A stretch of 64,000 nt of DNA. Origin: Comamonas composti DSM 21721 (lineage in GTDB: Bacteria; Pseudomonadota; Gammaproteobacteria; Burkholderiales; Burkholderiaceae_C). A model generated the notes under the pieces. The model saw only the letters and a program-made list of their open reading frames with translations. It searched no databases and was not told the origin of the DNA. A program made the translations under genes and the position numbers. The stretch covers positions 25,044 through 89,043 of the forward strand of contig NZ_AUCQ01000023.1 of NCBI RefSeq assembly GCF_000429845.1. The letters are read 5' to 3'. Positions 1 to 8,598 of the stretch are shown here, in pieces. Numbering within the stretch: the stretch's first letter is position 1; each line of letters begins with the position of its first letter.

Positions 1-93
1 GCTGCTCGTGCCCAGCACCATCACGCACAGGGCCGGTCTGTGCCCGGCCGGGGGCAGGGGCAGATTCACGGCCCGGGATTCTTCAGCGGTCAT
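1..93 (-). CDS. cobQ: Cobyric acid synthase, N-terminal fragment (cut by window edge)
   Basis: Thirty-one codons are visible, read leftward from an ATG at 93 to the window edge. The end of the fragment reads CVMVLGTSS, which matches the beginning of the ATP-binding loop of the amidotransferase CobQ/CbiP (usually followed by GAGKS). CobQ amidates cobyrinic acid a,c-diamide side chains in the cytoplasm. The start overlaps the stop of the upstream cobD by four bases (ATGA), which indicates translational coupling in the same operon. Only the N-terminus is present, so the identity rests on this short motif plus the cobalamin context. Confidence 0.75.
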   Translation of the reverse strand, partial: MTAEESRAVNLPLPPAGHRPALCVMVLGTSS

Positions 94-1127
94 AGAGCTT
101 GCTTCCAGTAGTTCATCCAGGCCTGCTCCAGGGCCAGCTGGGATGCGGGCGCGAGCACGCCCAGACGTACATGGCCGGGCAAGCCGAAGCTTGTGCAGTC
201 ACGCAGCTTGAGGCCTTGCTCACGCAGATAGTGCAGGCCTTGCGGCATGCGCGCCTGCTGCACATCCGGCAGACGCGCCACGAAATAGTTCGCCTCATGG
301 CCTTGCAACACCTCCCAGCCCAGGCAGGCGCACAGGGCAAGCTGCTGGGCTTTCCATTCCCGCAGGAGCTCTCGGCTGTGGGCCAGCCACTGCTGGGTTG
401 CAGCCTCGGTCCAGGCCTGCAGCATGGCCACGCCATGCGCGCCCACGGGCCAGGAGCAGGCCAGCGCCACAAGCGCTGCGATCTCCGCATCGCAGGCCGC
501 CTGCGGTGCCAGCACATAGGCTGCGCGCACGCCCGTCAGCCCCAGGGCCTTGTTCGGCGTCCAGATCTGCCAGGCCCGGCCCATGGCCTCGCGCCTGAGC
601 CGGTCATCGATATCCGCGCCCAGCCTCAGCGGGACATAGGCACAGTCCAGCACATACCAGCTGCCAGGTCCTGCCGCCTGCTGCCACAGCGGCCAGACAT
701 CCTCGTCCCGGCCCAGGGGGCTGGCAGGTGCACACGCCCAGTGCAGTCCAGGGCCGGGCGGCGCTCCGTTGCCTCGCGGCAGGGTCTTCAACCCCCAGAT
801 GCGCGCCGCATGCGCATAGTCGCCATAGTGGTGCTGCGGCAGGCTCACGCCCGCCGCGCCCTCGCGCCGCGCATGGGCCGTGATGCGGTGTATGAACTCG
901 CTTGCACTGGCTGCCACCAGCACCTGCCGCGCCTGCACGCCATGAAATGCCGCCAGACGCGCACGCAGCTCGGTGTAATGCGGATCAGGGTAGTGCGCGG
1001 CATGCGCCTGCCCCAGGGCCTGGAGCACCAGCGGACATGGGCCACAGGCATTGCTGTTGGTGGAAAAATCATGGACTGGCGTGCCCTGGGCATCGCTGCC
1101 GCCATGAACGGGCAAAGAAAACTGCAT
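90..1127 (-). CDS. cobD: Threonine-phosphate decarboxylase (cobalamin aminopropanol arm)
   Basis: A 345-residue fold-type I PLP enzyme. It makes (R)-1-amino-2-propanol phosphate, which CbiB joins to the corrin ring. Visible features are the N-terminal HGG and DFSTNSN segment typical of CobD/CobC, an aspartate near residue 161 (VLDCAY) for the PLP ring nitrogen, and the likely Schiff-base lysine at about 193 (TPNKALGLTG). The ATG at 1127 is chosen because it touches the cbiB stop (TGATG); upstream in-frame codons lie inside cbiB. It is called cobC in the Pseudomonas nomenclature. It sits between cbiB and cobQ in a tightly overlapping operon. Confidence 0.9.
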   Translation of the reverse strand: MQFSLPVHGGSDAQGTPVHDFSTNSNACGPCPLVLQALGQAHAAHYPDPHYTELRARLAAFHGVQARQVLVAASASEFIHRITAHARREGAAGVSLPQHHYGDYAHAARIWGLKTLPRGNGAPPGPGLHWACAPASPLGRDEDVWPLWQQAAGPGSWYVLDCAYVPLRLGADIDDRLRREAMGRAWQIWTPNKALGLTGVRAAYVLAPQAACDAEIAALVALACSWPVGAHGVAMLQAWTEAATQQWLAHSRELLREWKAQQLALCACLGWEVLQGHEANYFVARLPDVQQARMPQGLHYLREQGLKLRDCTSFGLPGHVRLGVLAPASQLALEQAWMNYWKQAL

Positions 1128-2125
1128 CAAAACCTCGCCGCCAATGGGATCACAAGACCCGAAACCAGCACCAGAGCCAGGGCGACGCAGCCGAGCAGCC
1201 GCACCACGCGGCTGGCATGGCCTACGGCCTGCTGCAGCTGGAGCGACTGCGGCACACAGCCCCCGGGGTTGAGCACATAGACGCCGGGCTTGCCCAGGCG
1301 CACGCCCAGAATCCGGGCCATGGCCCCCATGGGCCAGCCGCCGTTGGGCGAAGGCGTGCTGTGCGCATCGCGGCGCAGGCCTTGCCACTTGGCGCCGGGC
1401 GCCACCACAAGCAGCAAAAGCGCCGTGATGCGCGCGGGAATCCAGCTGAGCACATCATCGGCACGTGCCGTCCATTTGCCTGCCCATTGCCAGTAGCGCC
1501 GCTGCGCGCCCTGGCCGCGCCAGCCCGGATAGCCCCACATGGCATCGGCCGTGTTCGCCAGGCGGTAGAGCGCAGCCCCGGGCAGGCCCGCAACGGCAAA
1601 CCAGAACAGCGGAGCGACCACGGAGTCGTTGAGGTTCTCGGCCAGGGTCTCGATCGCGCTTTCACGCACCTCGGCGGCATCGAGCGCGGCCGTATCGCGG
1701 CTCACCAGCCAGCGCAGACGCTCGCGCCCCTGGCTCAGGCCTTGCTGCAAGGCAGCCTCCACGGCCAGGACTTCGTGCTTGAGCATGCGCCAGGCAAACA
1801 AGGGCTTGAGCAGCACGGCCATCACCAGCGCCTGCAGCCACCAGGGCCGGGACGCAAGCAAGGCCTGGAGCAGGCCATAAACTCCTGAAACAATAGCTGC
1901 AAGCGCGCACCAGGCAAGGGCTGCAAGCCAAAAACTCTTGTAATCACGTCGCTGTACGGCCTCTGGATCGGCAGGAGCCACGCGCTGCCCCAGAGCCTGC
2001 AAGACCCGGCCCATGGCCACCACGGGATGCAGAAAGGCAGGCGGCTCGCCCCAGAGCGCATCCATGGCCAGGGCCAGCACCACGGCCAGAGCCAGGGCCT
2101 CGGGGCCCCAGGGAAGAAACATCAT
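1127..2125 (-). CDS. cbiB: Adenosylcobinamide-phosphate synthase CbiB, membrane protein
   Basis: A 332-residue integral membrane protein that condenses adenosylcobyric acid with aminopropanol (phosphate). Typical CbiB elements are visible: DALWGEPP near the N-terminus, HPVVAMGR, a central conserved stretch RESAIETLAENLNDSVVAPL, NTADAMWGY, and a later segment with PSPNGGWPMGAMA. Several hydrophobic segments lie near the N-terminus, the middle and the C-terminus. The ATG at 2125 overlaps the bluB stop by four bases, and the stop touches the cobD start. This shows one transcript bluB-cbiB-cobD-cobQ. A longer reading frame upstream is the out-of-frame shadow of bluB. Confidence 0.93.
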   Translation of the reverse strand: MMFLPWGPEALALAVVLALAMDALWGEPPAFLHPVVAMGRVLQALGQRVAPADPEAVQRRDYKSFWLAALAWCALAAIVSGVYGLLQALLASRPWWLQALVMAVLLKPLFAWRMLKHEVLAVEAALQQGLSQGRERLRWLVSRDTAALDAAEVRESAIETLAENLNDSVVAPLFWFAVAGLPGAALYRLANTADAMWGYPGWRGQGAQRRYWQWAGKWTARADDVLSWIPARITALLLLVVAPGAKWQGLRRDAHSTPSPNGGWPMGAMARILGVRLGKPGVYVLNPGGCVPQSLQLQQAVGHASRVVRLLGCVALALVLVSGLVIPLAARF

Positions 2126-2829
2126 TGCCCGGCCTTTTCGTCCCAGTAGTCTTCGAACAGCATGCTGTCCAGAGGAGCGCGGCCAGCCCATTTCTCCTGC
2201 TGCAGCATGGGCTCGGCGTAATAGGCGGCGACCGGCCCCAGGCACAGGACGGCCAGCGGCCGGCTGCCTGCGGGCATGCGCAGCAAGGCGGCCAGGGCAT
2301 CGGGCTCGAAGAGCGACACCCAGCCCATGCCCAGGCCTTCGGCACGCGCAGCCAGCCACAGGTTCTGTATGGCGCAGGCCGCGGACGCCACGTCCATCTC
2401 GGGCAGGGTGCGGCGGCCGAACACATGGGCCTCGCGCCCCGGCGGCATGGCCAGCACCAGCAGCTCGGCCGCATCGAGCACGCCCTGAACCTTGAGTTTC
2501 ATGAATTGCGGCTCGCGCTCACCCAGCGCCTGGGCCGTGCACAAACGCTCCTGCTCCACCAGCGCATGAATCTGCTCGCGCAACTGCGGGCTGCGCACGC
2601 GCACAAAGCGCCAGGGCTGCATAAAGCCCACGCTGGGCGCGTGATGGGCTGCGCGCAGCAGACGCAGCAAGACCGCCTCATCGACCGATCCACCGCAGAA
2701 ATGCCGCATGTCGCGCCGCTCGTGAATCGCCCGGTAAACGGCTGCGCGCTCGGGCTCGCTGAAAGGCCGGGCGGGTATCGTGTCGTGCGCTGCGGGGGCA
2801 GAAGGCGGGGTCGGTTCTTCGCTGCTCAT
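2122..2829 (-). CDS. bluB: 5,6-dimethylbenzimidazole synthase BluB
   Basis: A 235-residue nitroreductase-like flavoprotein that breaks down reduced FMN with oxygen to make 5,6-dimethylbenzimidazole, the lower ligand of B12. Visible features are ERRDMRHF (flavin-binding arginines), APSVGFMQPWRF, and the C-terminal part with LGMGWVSLFEP, all typical of BluB rather than general nitroreductases. The start at 2829 (MSSEEP) is preferred. An in-frame ATG at 2862 would add 11 residues. The protein has a proline-rich N-terminal extension. Its presence implies aerobic production of the B12 lower ligand. Confidence 0.92.
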   Translation of the reverse strand: MSSEEPTPPSAPAAHDTIPARPFSEPERAAVYRAIHERRDMRHFCGGSVDEAVLLRLLRAAHHAPSVGFMQPWRFVRVRSPQLREQIHALVEQERLCTAQALGEREPQFMKLKVQGVLDAAELLVLAMPPGREAHVFGRRTLPEMDVASAACAIQNLWLAARAEGLGMGWVSLFEPDALAALLRMPAGSRPLAVLCLGPVAAYYAEPMLQQEKWAGRAPLDSMLFEDYWDEKAGQ

Positions 2830-2922
2830 GCGGGGATTGTCGGCCAAGGCCTGCAAGCCCATCCGCCTGCGCCGAGTATTCCCGGTCAGGGCATGGCCAT
2901 CAAAGGCCTCTTTGCGACAGCA

Positions 2923-3492
2923 TCAATCCTCGATGCCGCGCTGGGCGGGAATGCCGGCCTTGAAGGCGTGCTTGACCAGCTCCATGCGCGTGACAGTATC
3001 GGCCATCGCAATGATCTCCTCGGGGCAACGCCGCCCCGTGAGCATCACATGCACGTCGCGCGGACGCCTGGCCAGAGTCTCCAGCACGGGCTCCAGCGGC
3101 AGCCAGCCGTAGATCAGCGGGTAGGTGATCTCATCGAGGACCACGAGAAAGTATTCGCCCGACTCTATGGCCTGGCGGGCTCTTTCCCAGCCTTCGCGCG
3201 CCAGCTGTGCCGAGCGCTCCTGGTCCTGGCTCTTCCAGCTGAACCCGTCCCCCAGCCCTTCGATGGGAATGCCCAGTTGCTCGAACACACGGTGCTCGCC
3301 GAAACGGGCCGTGGGCACCTTCATGAACTGAAACACCTTGACCGCCTTGCCACGCCCGTGGGCGCGTACGGCCAGACCGAAGGCGGCCGTGCTCTTGCCC
3401 TTGCCATCGCCGGTGTTCACGAGAATCAGGCCGCGGCGCTCGCCCTCGGGCTTTTCATAGGGTTTTTCGGTTGGGGCTTGTTCTATCTGCAT
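2923..3492 (-). CDS. cobO: Corrinoid adenosyltransferase CobO/BtuR
   Basis: A 189-residue cytoplasmic ATP:co(I)rrinoid adenosyltransferase that attaches the 5'-deoxyadenosyl ligand to corrinoids. The modified P-loop GDGKGKST lies at residues 28-35. Later motifs are VFQFMKVP, the acidic LDEITYPL, and [13 protein letters not shown], all of the CobA/CobO/BtuR family and of the expected length. It is the first gene of the left B12 subcluster, 93 bases before bluB. About 140 bases separate it from the racemase-like gene upstream. No riboswitch core was found in that gap, so how this subcluster is regulated is unclear. Confidence 0.95.
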   Translation of the reverse strand: MQIEQAPTEKPYEKPEGERRGLILVNTGDGKGKSTAAFGLAVRAHGRGKAVKVFQFMKVPTARFGEHRVFEQLGIPIEGLGDGFSWKSQDQERSAQLAREGWERARQAIESGEYFLVVLDEITYPLIYGWLPLEPVLETLARRPRDVHVMLTGRRCPEEIIAMADTVTRMELVKHAFKAGIPAQRGIED

Positions 3493-3633
3493 GGCTTGTC
3501 ACCTCGGGTCACGGACTGGGTCCTGGCACTTCACTGCGCCCAGGTCCTGAACCCGCTGCCCAGAAAGCTGCCAGCCGCGCGGCGCCCAGGGCGGCTGCTG
3601 AGGCCGCCCCTAGACATGCTGCGGCCCGCCACT

Positions 3634-4308
3634 TTAACCGAGATCAGCTGCCGCATCGGCCGATGCCCCCAGCCTGAGCCGCAAGGCATGGACTGCGCTG
3701 TCCACCGTGGTGAAGACCGGCAGGCCGCTGGCCTCCTCGCAGGCCTTGCGGGCACGCGCCAGACTGAACTGGGCCAGCGCGATGCGCGTGCAGCCCTTGC
3801 CCGCGAGAAACCGGGCCTGCTCGGCCACGAGCCGGTCATGGGTAACCGCATCGCCACGGTGCAAGGCCTCGAGAGCTCCGGCAGCCAGCGCCGGCATCAA
3901 CTCCACATCGGGGCCGAACTCCTTGGGCATGGAGCTCAGCGTAGGGCCAAAGCTGGCGATCAGGCCCAGCGGCCCCTGCAGGCCCGCACAGGCCTGCGCG
4001 ATCATGGCCTCGTTGGGTTTGAGCACCGGGATGCGGGAATGCTGCTCGGCCACGGTCTCTATGCAGGGGCCAAAGGCCGAGCAGGTGAACAGTATGGCAT
4101 CGGCCCCTGTCTCCACCACATACCGGGCCAGATGCTGAAAGCGCTGGTGCATGGCTTCATCAAGCCCACGCCCACTGCGAACCAGATCACTGGAGAGGCT
4201 GTCGTCCAGCAGGTTCATGCGCTGGGCCTGCGGCCAATGGCGTGCAAACGCCTGATTGATCGGATCGACGGAGTGGTTGAGGGCATGGATGAGGGCGATT
4301 CGGGTCAT
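3634..4308 (-). CDS. Asp/Glu racemase superfamily protein, one catalytic cysteine apparently missing
   Basis: A 224-residue protein of the aspartate/glutamate racemase fold. The first catalytic region is recognisable as LFTCSAFGPC (Cys76 and Cys82). The second half should carry a cysteine in a GCTHxP-like motif at the end of a strand. Here the equivalent stretch reads RIALAQFSLA, with the nearest cysteine (Cys173) upstream of the strand. Members with only one of the two cysteines are often decarboxylases or isomerases rather than racemases. It lies 58 bases downstream of the class III aminotransferase and is probably cotranscribed with it. The start at 4308 (MTRIAL) matches family N-termini. 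Confidence 0.7.
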   Translation of the reverse strand: MTRIALIHALNHSVDPINQAFARHWPQAQRMNLLDDSLSSDLVRSGRGLDEAMHQRFQHLARYVVETGADAILFTCSAFGPCIETVAEQHSRIPVLKPNEAMIAQACAGLQGPLGLIASFGPTLSSMPKEFGPDVELMPALAAGALEALHRGDAVTHDRLVAEQARFLAGKGCTRIALAQFSLARARKACEEASGLPVFTTVDSAVHALRLRLGASADAAADLG

Positions 4309-4366
4309 GAAAAAAAGCAGGCTGAAAAGCCATTCGAATAAACAAGAGTGGACAAGAAACGATGGA

Positions 4367-5698
4367 TCAGGAAATCGGGGCAGTTGCGGCATCGATGGCT
4401 TCGGCCAGTCGGCCGGCCATGGTGACCAGCTCGTTGCGCGAAGCCACGAAGGGCGGAGCCAGCAGCACATGGTCGCCCGCCAGCCCGTCGACCGTGCCAC
4501 CCGCGGGATAGCACAGCAGGCCGCGCTGCATGGCCTCGGCCTTGATCCGGGCATGCAGCTTGAGCGCGGGATCGAAAGCGGTCTTGCTGGCCCGGTCCGC
4601 CACCAGCTCTATGCCCCAGAAAAAGCCGCGCCCGCGTATATCGCCCACATGTCTGTGAGCCCCGAGGGACAGGCTCAGCATGCGCTGCAGGAACAGGCCA
4701 TCCGAGCTCACTTTTTCGAGCAGGCCGTCGCGCTGGATCACGTGCTGTACCGCCAGTGCCGCCGCACAGGCCACGGGATGGCCCAGATAGGTATGGCCAT
4801 GCTGGAAGAAACCGCTGCCGCGCGACATGGCATCGACAATGTGCTTTTGCGCGAGCACCGCGCCCACGGGCTGGTAGCCGCCCCCCAGGCCCTTGGCCAC
4901 GGTGATCAGATCGGGCACCACGCCCTCCTGCTCGCACGCATAGAGCGCGCCCGTGCGCCCCATGCCGCACATGACCTCGTCCAGGATGAGCAGCACACCA
5001 TGGCGGTCACAGACCTCGCGCACGGCCTTGAAATAGCCGGGAGTCGGCATCAGCACGCCGGCTGTGGCCCCGCCCACGGTCTCGGCGACAAAGGCAATCA
5101 CGCTTTGCGGCTCCTGCGCCTGTATGGCCTCTTCCAGCTCCCTGGCCAGGCGCAGTCCGTATTGCTCGAAGCTCTCGTCCTCGCCCTGATCGCGATACGC
5201 ATAGCAGGGCGAGACATGCGAAGCCTGGATCAGCAGCGGCGCAAACGGCGCTCGTCGCCAGGCATTGCCCCCGACGGCCAGCGCCCCCAGCGTATTGCCG
5301 TGGTAACTCTGGCGCCTGGCAATGAAATGCCGGCGCTGCGGCTGGCCGATCTCCACGAAGTACTGACGCGCCATCTTGAGCGCGGCCTCCACGGCCTCGG
5401 ATCCGCCGCTGACCAGGTAGGCATGGCTGGTTCCCTCGGGCGCCCCCCGCACCAGGGCTTCGGCCAGGGCCTCGGCCACTTCGGTCGTGAAAAAGCTGGT
5501 GTGCGCATAGGCGAGCTTGTCGATCTGGGCATGCATGGCTGCAAGCACATCCGGGTGGCCATGGCCCAGCGAAGACACGGCCGCTCCGCCCGAGGCATCG
5601 AGGTAGCGCCGGCCATGGACATCGCGAATTTCCACGCCCCTGGCGGAAGCCGCAACCGGCGGCTGCTGGTGCAAATGGCGGTGGAACACATGGCTCAT
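4367..5698 (-). CDS. Class III PLP-dependent aminotransferase
   Basis: A 443-residue aminotransferase of the omega-amino-acid/ornithine type. It shows SGGSEAVEAALKMARQY in the cofactor phosphate-binding region, SYHGNTLGAL, LILDEVMCG with the PLP-contacting Asp240, and the Schiff-base lysine Lys269 in TVAKGLGGGY. Length is normal. The substrate cannot be fixed from sequence. It is divergent from the RpiR-type regulator gene, with a palindromic operator between them, and is followed by a racemase-like gene. The module therefore looks like a small regulated amino-acid catabolic unit placed inside the cobalamin locus. Confidence 0.88.
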   Translation of the reverse strand: MSHVFHRHLHQQPPVAASARGVEIRDVHGRRYLDASGGAAVSSLGHGHPDVLAAMHAQIDKLAYAHTSFFTTEVAEALAEALVRGAPEGTSHAYLVSGGSEAVEAALKMARQYFVEIGQPQRRHFIARRQSYHGNTLGALAVGGNAWRRAPFAPLLIQASHVSPCYAYRDQGEDESFEQYGLRLARELEEAIQAQEPQSVIAFVAETVGGATAGVLMPTPGYFKAVREVCDRHGVLLILDEVMCGMGRTGALYACEQEGVVPDLITVAKGLGGGYQPVGAVLAQKHIVDAMSRGSGFFQHGHTYLGHPVACAAALAVQHVIQRDGLLEKVSSDGLFLQRMLSLSLGAHRHVGDIRGRGFFWGIELVADRASKTAFDPALKLHARIKAEAMQRGLLCYPAGGTVDGLAGDHVLLAPPFVASRNELVTMAGRLAEAIDAATAPIS

Positions 5699-5714
5699 AA
5701 CACACCTTATTCAG

Positions 5715-5753
5715 ATCAATTGTTCCAAAAAATTATTTGTTGAAACAATTGAT
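5715..5753. promoter_or_regulatory. Inverted-repeat operator between the aminotransferase and rpiR-type genes
   Basis: Two 12-base arms, atcaattgttcc (5715-5726) and gaaacaattgat (5742-5753), are inverted with 11 of 12 matches and a 15-base AT-rich spacer. The site lies in the short divergent promoter region, which makes it a good candidate for binding by the adjacent RpiR-family protein. Binding is inferred. Confidence 0.55.
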
Positions 5754-5813
5754 CCGTCAAGTCACAATTCCGTGAAACAGATCTTTCCTGACGTTATCTT
5801 TGTCAACAATCCC

Positions 5814-6710
5814 ATGCCCATCTGTGAAGACATACGCCAGCGCTATCCGGACCTGCCCGCCGCCCTGCAGCAGGTTGCGAGGTTTATCCTCGAGCATCCT
5901 GGCGAAGTCGTCACATCCTCCATGCGCGGCCTGGGCATGCGCGCAGACAGTGCTCCTGCGACCCTGGTGCGCTTTGCCCAATCGCTGGGATTCGAAGGCT
6001 GGCCCCAGCTCAAGCAGGCATTTGCCCAGGATCTGGGCCTGGCGCAGGACAAGGCCTATGGCAGCAAGGCCCTGGCCCTGCTGCAGCGGGCCAGCCATGA
6101 GGACCTGGCCGCCGAGAACTTTGCCCAGCAGCAGCGCAACCTGGAAACCACCTTGCACAACCTGGGCGACAAGCTGCAGCACGCCTGCGGATTGCTCGAA
6201 CAAGCGGCCAGCGTTCATGTCGCAGGATTTCGGGCCAGCTTTGCGGTGGCCTTTTCCTTTGTCTACCTCTACCGGCTGCTGCGGCCCAGCGTGCATCTGA
6301 TGGACGGCCATGGCGGCACGCTGGAGATGCAATGCCGCGCCTTATCGGCCGGTGACAGCCTGCTGGTCATGGGTTTTGCGCCTTACTCACGCGAGGCACT
6401 GATGGCAGCGCAGGCAGCCCAGGCCGCGGGCTGCCGCATTGTGGCGCTGACCGACAGCCCGGCCTCGCCCCTGGCCCTGCTGGCCGACGTCACCCTGCTG
6501 TTCTCGCTGCACAGCCAGTCCTTTTTTCCCTCCACCACCGCCGCCATGGCCTTGTCCGAAGCCCTGGCCGAGATGCTGGCCAGCCGCGCAGGCCAGGATG
6601 TCGTGGCCCGCATAGACCAGGCCGAGGCCCAGTTGTTCCACTCCGGCGCCTACCTGCAGCGGCCCAGGCCCAGGAGTTCAAGACCAGGCCCGCGCAAAGA
6701 AGAAGGCTAA
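5814..6710 (+). CDS. MurR/RpiR-family transcriptional regulator
   Basis: A 298-residue regulator if started at the ATG at 5814; a GTG at 5772 would add 14 residues. The N-terminal HTH_6 domain is seen at about residues 1-75, with YPDLPAALQQVARFILEHP, a recognition region near GMRADSAPATLVRFAQSLGF and then FEGWPQLKQ. The C-terminal SIS domain, about residues 110-270, contains VAGFRASFAVAF and LLVMGFAPYSRE, and probably senses a phosphosugar or related ligand. It is divergent from the aminotransferase gene that it most likely controls. Its stop overlaps the btuD stop by four bases, so the two transcription units converge. Confidence 0.85.
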   Translation: MPICEDIRQRYPDLPAALQQVARFILEHPGEVVTSSMRGLGMRADSAPATLVRFAQSLGFEGWPQLKQAFAQDLGLAQDKAYGSKALALLQRASHEDLAAENFAQQQRNLETTLHNLGDKLQHACGLLEQAASVHVAGFRASFAVAFSFVYLYRLLRPSVHLMDGHGGTLEMQCRALSAGDSLLVMGFAPYSREALMAAQAAQAAGCRIVALTDSPASPLALLADVTLLFSLHSQSFFPSTTAAMALSEALAEMLASRAGQDVVARIDQAEAQLFHSGAYLQRPRPRSSRPGPRKEEG

Positions 6711-7561
6711 CGTCCCGGGCCCAAGGTTTGCCTGTGTTCGAGCCCTTGCCGGACATCCCGGGTTCTGGGCAGGGCCAGCCATTGGCCGTCGATGGAGCAA
6801 ATGCGCAGCCGGTGCTCGAACACCTCCTCCAGAGCCGCATGCGTGCCCTGGTCGCTGCAAGCGCCCTGGTGCAGGACGCGCCCCTGGTTCAGGATGACAA
6901 GCTCCTGAGCCTGCAAGGCCATGGAGATCTCATGCAGCACGCTGATCACGGTGTGCCCGCTCTCGACCAGTGCCTGCACGCATTCAAGCCAGTCGGCCTG
7001 GTGCGGCGGATCGAGGTTGGCCAGGGGCTCGTCCATGAGCAGGACCTCGGCCTGTACGGCGAGGGCTCGCGCCAGCAGCACGCGCTGGCGCTCCCCGCCC
7101 GAGAGGCTGCCCACGCTGCGCCGGCGCCAGTCCCAGCCCTGGGTTTGATGCAGGGCCTGCTCCACGGCCTCGTGGTCGGCGCGGCTGGGCGCGGCCAGCC
7201 AGCCCTGGTGCGGCAGCCTGCCCAGCATCACCAGGTCATAGACCGCCATATCGCCGGCCACGGGCTGGTTCTGGCCCAGCCAGGCCAGACTGCGCGCACG
7301 TTCGCGTCCCGGCCACTGTTTCAGCTCACGGCCCAGCAGCTCGATCTCGCCGCTCTGACTCTGGCCTGCGACATCCATGCCGGCCAGAGCCCTGAGCAAC
7401 GTGGATTTGCCCGCACCATTGGGGCCAACCATGGCCGTCCAGCGCCCGGCCGCAAAGCCCAGCGAGACCTTGTGCAAGATGCGCTGGCCGTGCAGACTCA
7501 GGCTTACATCCCTGGCCTGCAAAGCCATGCCCGGCCGGGCGCTTGCATTCTTGCGGCTCAT
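6707..7561 (-). CDS. btuD: Vitamin B12 ABC importer ATPase BtuD
   Basis: A 284-residue ABC ATPase of the iron-siderophore/cobalamin group. The Walker A motif is GPNGAGKST, the signature is LSGGERQR, Walker B is VLLMDEPL, and the switch histidine is in VLHEIS. It powers the BtuC channel for uptake from the periplasm. The ATG at 7561 overlaps the btuC stop (ATGA), confirming coupling; the longer reading frame upstream overlaps btuC and is not used. It is the last gene of the btuFCD group and ends convergently with the RpiR-type gene. Confidence 0.93.
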   Translation of the reverse strand: MSRKNASARPGMALQARDVSLSLHGQRILHKVSLGFAAGRWTAMVGPNGAGKSTLLRALAGMDVAGQSQSGEIELLGRELKQWPGRERARSLAWLGQNQPVAGDMAVYDLVMLGRLPHQGWLAAPSRADHEAVEQALHQTQGWDWRRRSVGSLSGGERQRVLLARALAVQAEVLLMDEPLANLDPPHQADWLECVQALVESGHTVISVLHEISMALQAQELVILNQGRVLHQGACSDQGTHAALEEVFEHRLRICSIDGQWLALPRTRDVRQGLEHRQTLGPGR

Positions 7562-8598
7562 GCTGCCTCCCCGCTGCGCAGTCCATGGCGGCGGTGCATG
7601 AGCCACAGCAGATAGCTGCCACCGAGCACGGCCGTGAGCACGCCCACGGGCAGCTCCTGGGGCGCGATCAGCCAGCGTGCAAGCAGGTCTGCACCCAACA
7701 GCAAGACCGCGCCCATGGCCGCGCTCAGCACCAGCAGCCAGCGATGCAAGGCCTGAACCAGGGAACGCACCAGATGCGGCGCGGCCAGGCCAACAAAGGC
7801 AATGAGCCCGGTCTGGGCCACGGCCGTTCCCGTGGCCAGGGCCAGCAACAGAATCAGCACCATGCGCAGCGGCGCCAGCGGCAGGCCCAGGCTGTGGGCC
7901 GTGGCTTCGCCCAAGGCCAGGCCATCGAGCACACGGCTCAGACTCCAGGCCACGCCGCAGCTCAGCAGCAGCACGCCCAACATCAGTGCGCAGGCGCTCC
8001 AGCTCACAAAAGAGGTGCTGCCGAGCATGAAGGACTGCATGGCCTGCATGATGTCGGGGTTCATGAGCAGCACCAGCGAAGCCGTGGCCCCGAGCACCAC
8101 GCCCACGACCACACCTGCCAGCAGCAGACGCATGGTGTTGTGCGCGCCCTGGGCCAGCACCAGGGTCAGCAAGACGGCCAGGGCTGCGCCTGCAAAGGCC
8201 GCGCCGGTCACACCCAGACGTGCTAGGCCGGCCAGTGCAAATGGCGACGCCCCCATGGCCGCCATGCTCAGGGCCACGCCCAGCGAAGCCCCCGAGGCAC
8301 TGCCCAGCAGATAGGGGTCGGCCAGAGGGTTGCGGAAAACCCCTTGTGCCACGGCGCCGGCCAGGCCCAGCAGGCCACCGGCCAGCCAGGCGCCGGCCGT
8401 GCGCGGCAGCCGGATGTCGGTCACGATCTGCCAGGCCAGAGGATCGCCATGGGCTTTCCATACGCTGTCCCAGCCGGTGCTGCCTATGCCTGCACCCAGC
8501 AGCATCAAAAGCAGGCTCAGCAGCAGCAGGGCCAGGGCCATCCAGGGCGCCGCAAGACCGGTTTGAAGCGTACAGGGCCTGGCTCGGCACTCGCTCAT
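7558..8598 (-). CDS. btuC: Vitamin B12 ABC importer permease BtuC (FecCD family)
   Basis: A 346-residue FecCD-type permease with about ten hydrophobic segments. Family motifs are visible: RLPRTAGAWLAGGLLGLAG, FRNPLADPYLLG, and GLIAFVGLAAPHLVR near the cytoplasmic coupling helix. It forms the inner-membrane cobalamin channel. It overlaps the btuF stop and the btuD start by four bases each. Context with btuB, btuF and the riboswitch supports cobalamin rather than haem or siderophore as substrate. Confidence 0.93.
   Translation of the reverse strand: MSECRARPCTLQTGLAAPWMALALLLLSLLLMLLGAGIGSTGWDSVWKAHGDPLAWQIVTDIRLPRTAGAWLAGGLLGLAGAVAQGVFRNPLADPYLLGSASGASLGVALSMAAMGASPFALAGLARLGVTGAAFAGAALAVLLTLVLAQGAHNTMRLLLAGVVVGVVLGATASLVLLMNPDIMQAMQSFMLGSTSFVSWSACALMLGVLLLSCGVAWSLSRVLDGLALGEATAHSLGLPLAPLRMVLILLLALATGTAVAQTGLIAFVGLAAPHLVRSLVQALHRWLLVLSAAMGAVLLLGADLLARWLIAPQELPVGVLTAVLGGSYLLWLMHRRHGLRSGEAA

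Noticed and set aside
3493..3633. Possible second cobalamin riboswitch before cobO
   Set aside because: The B12 box and the CCCGCAAC core are absent on the minus strand; only GC-rich hairpins are present.
2125..4341. 738-codon plus-strand frame across bluB, cobO and the racemase-like gene
   Set aside because: Spans three well-supported genes on the other strand and an intergenic gap; no recognisable domain.
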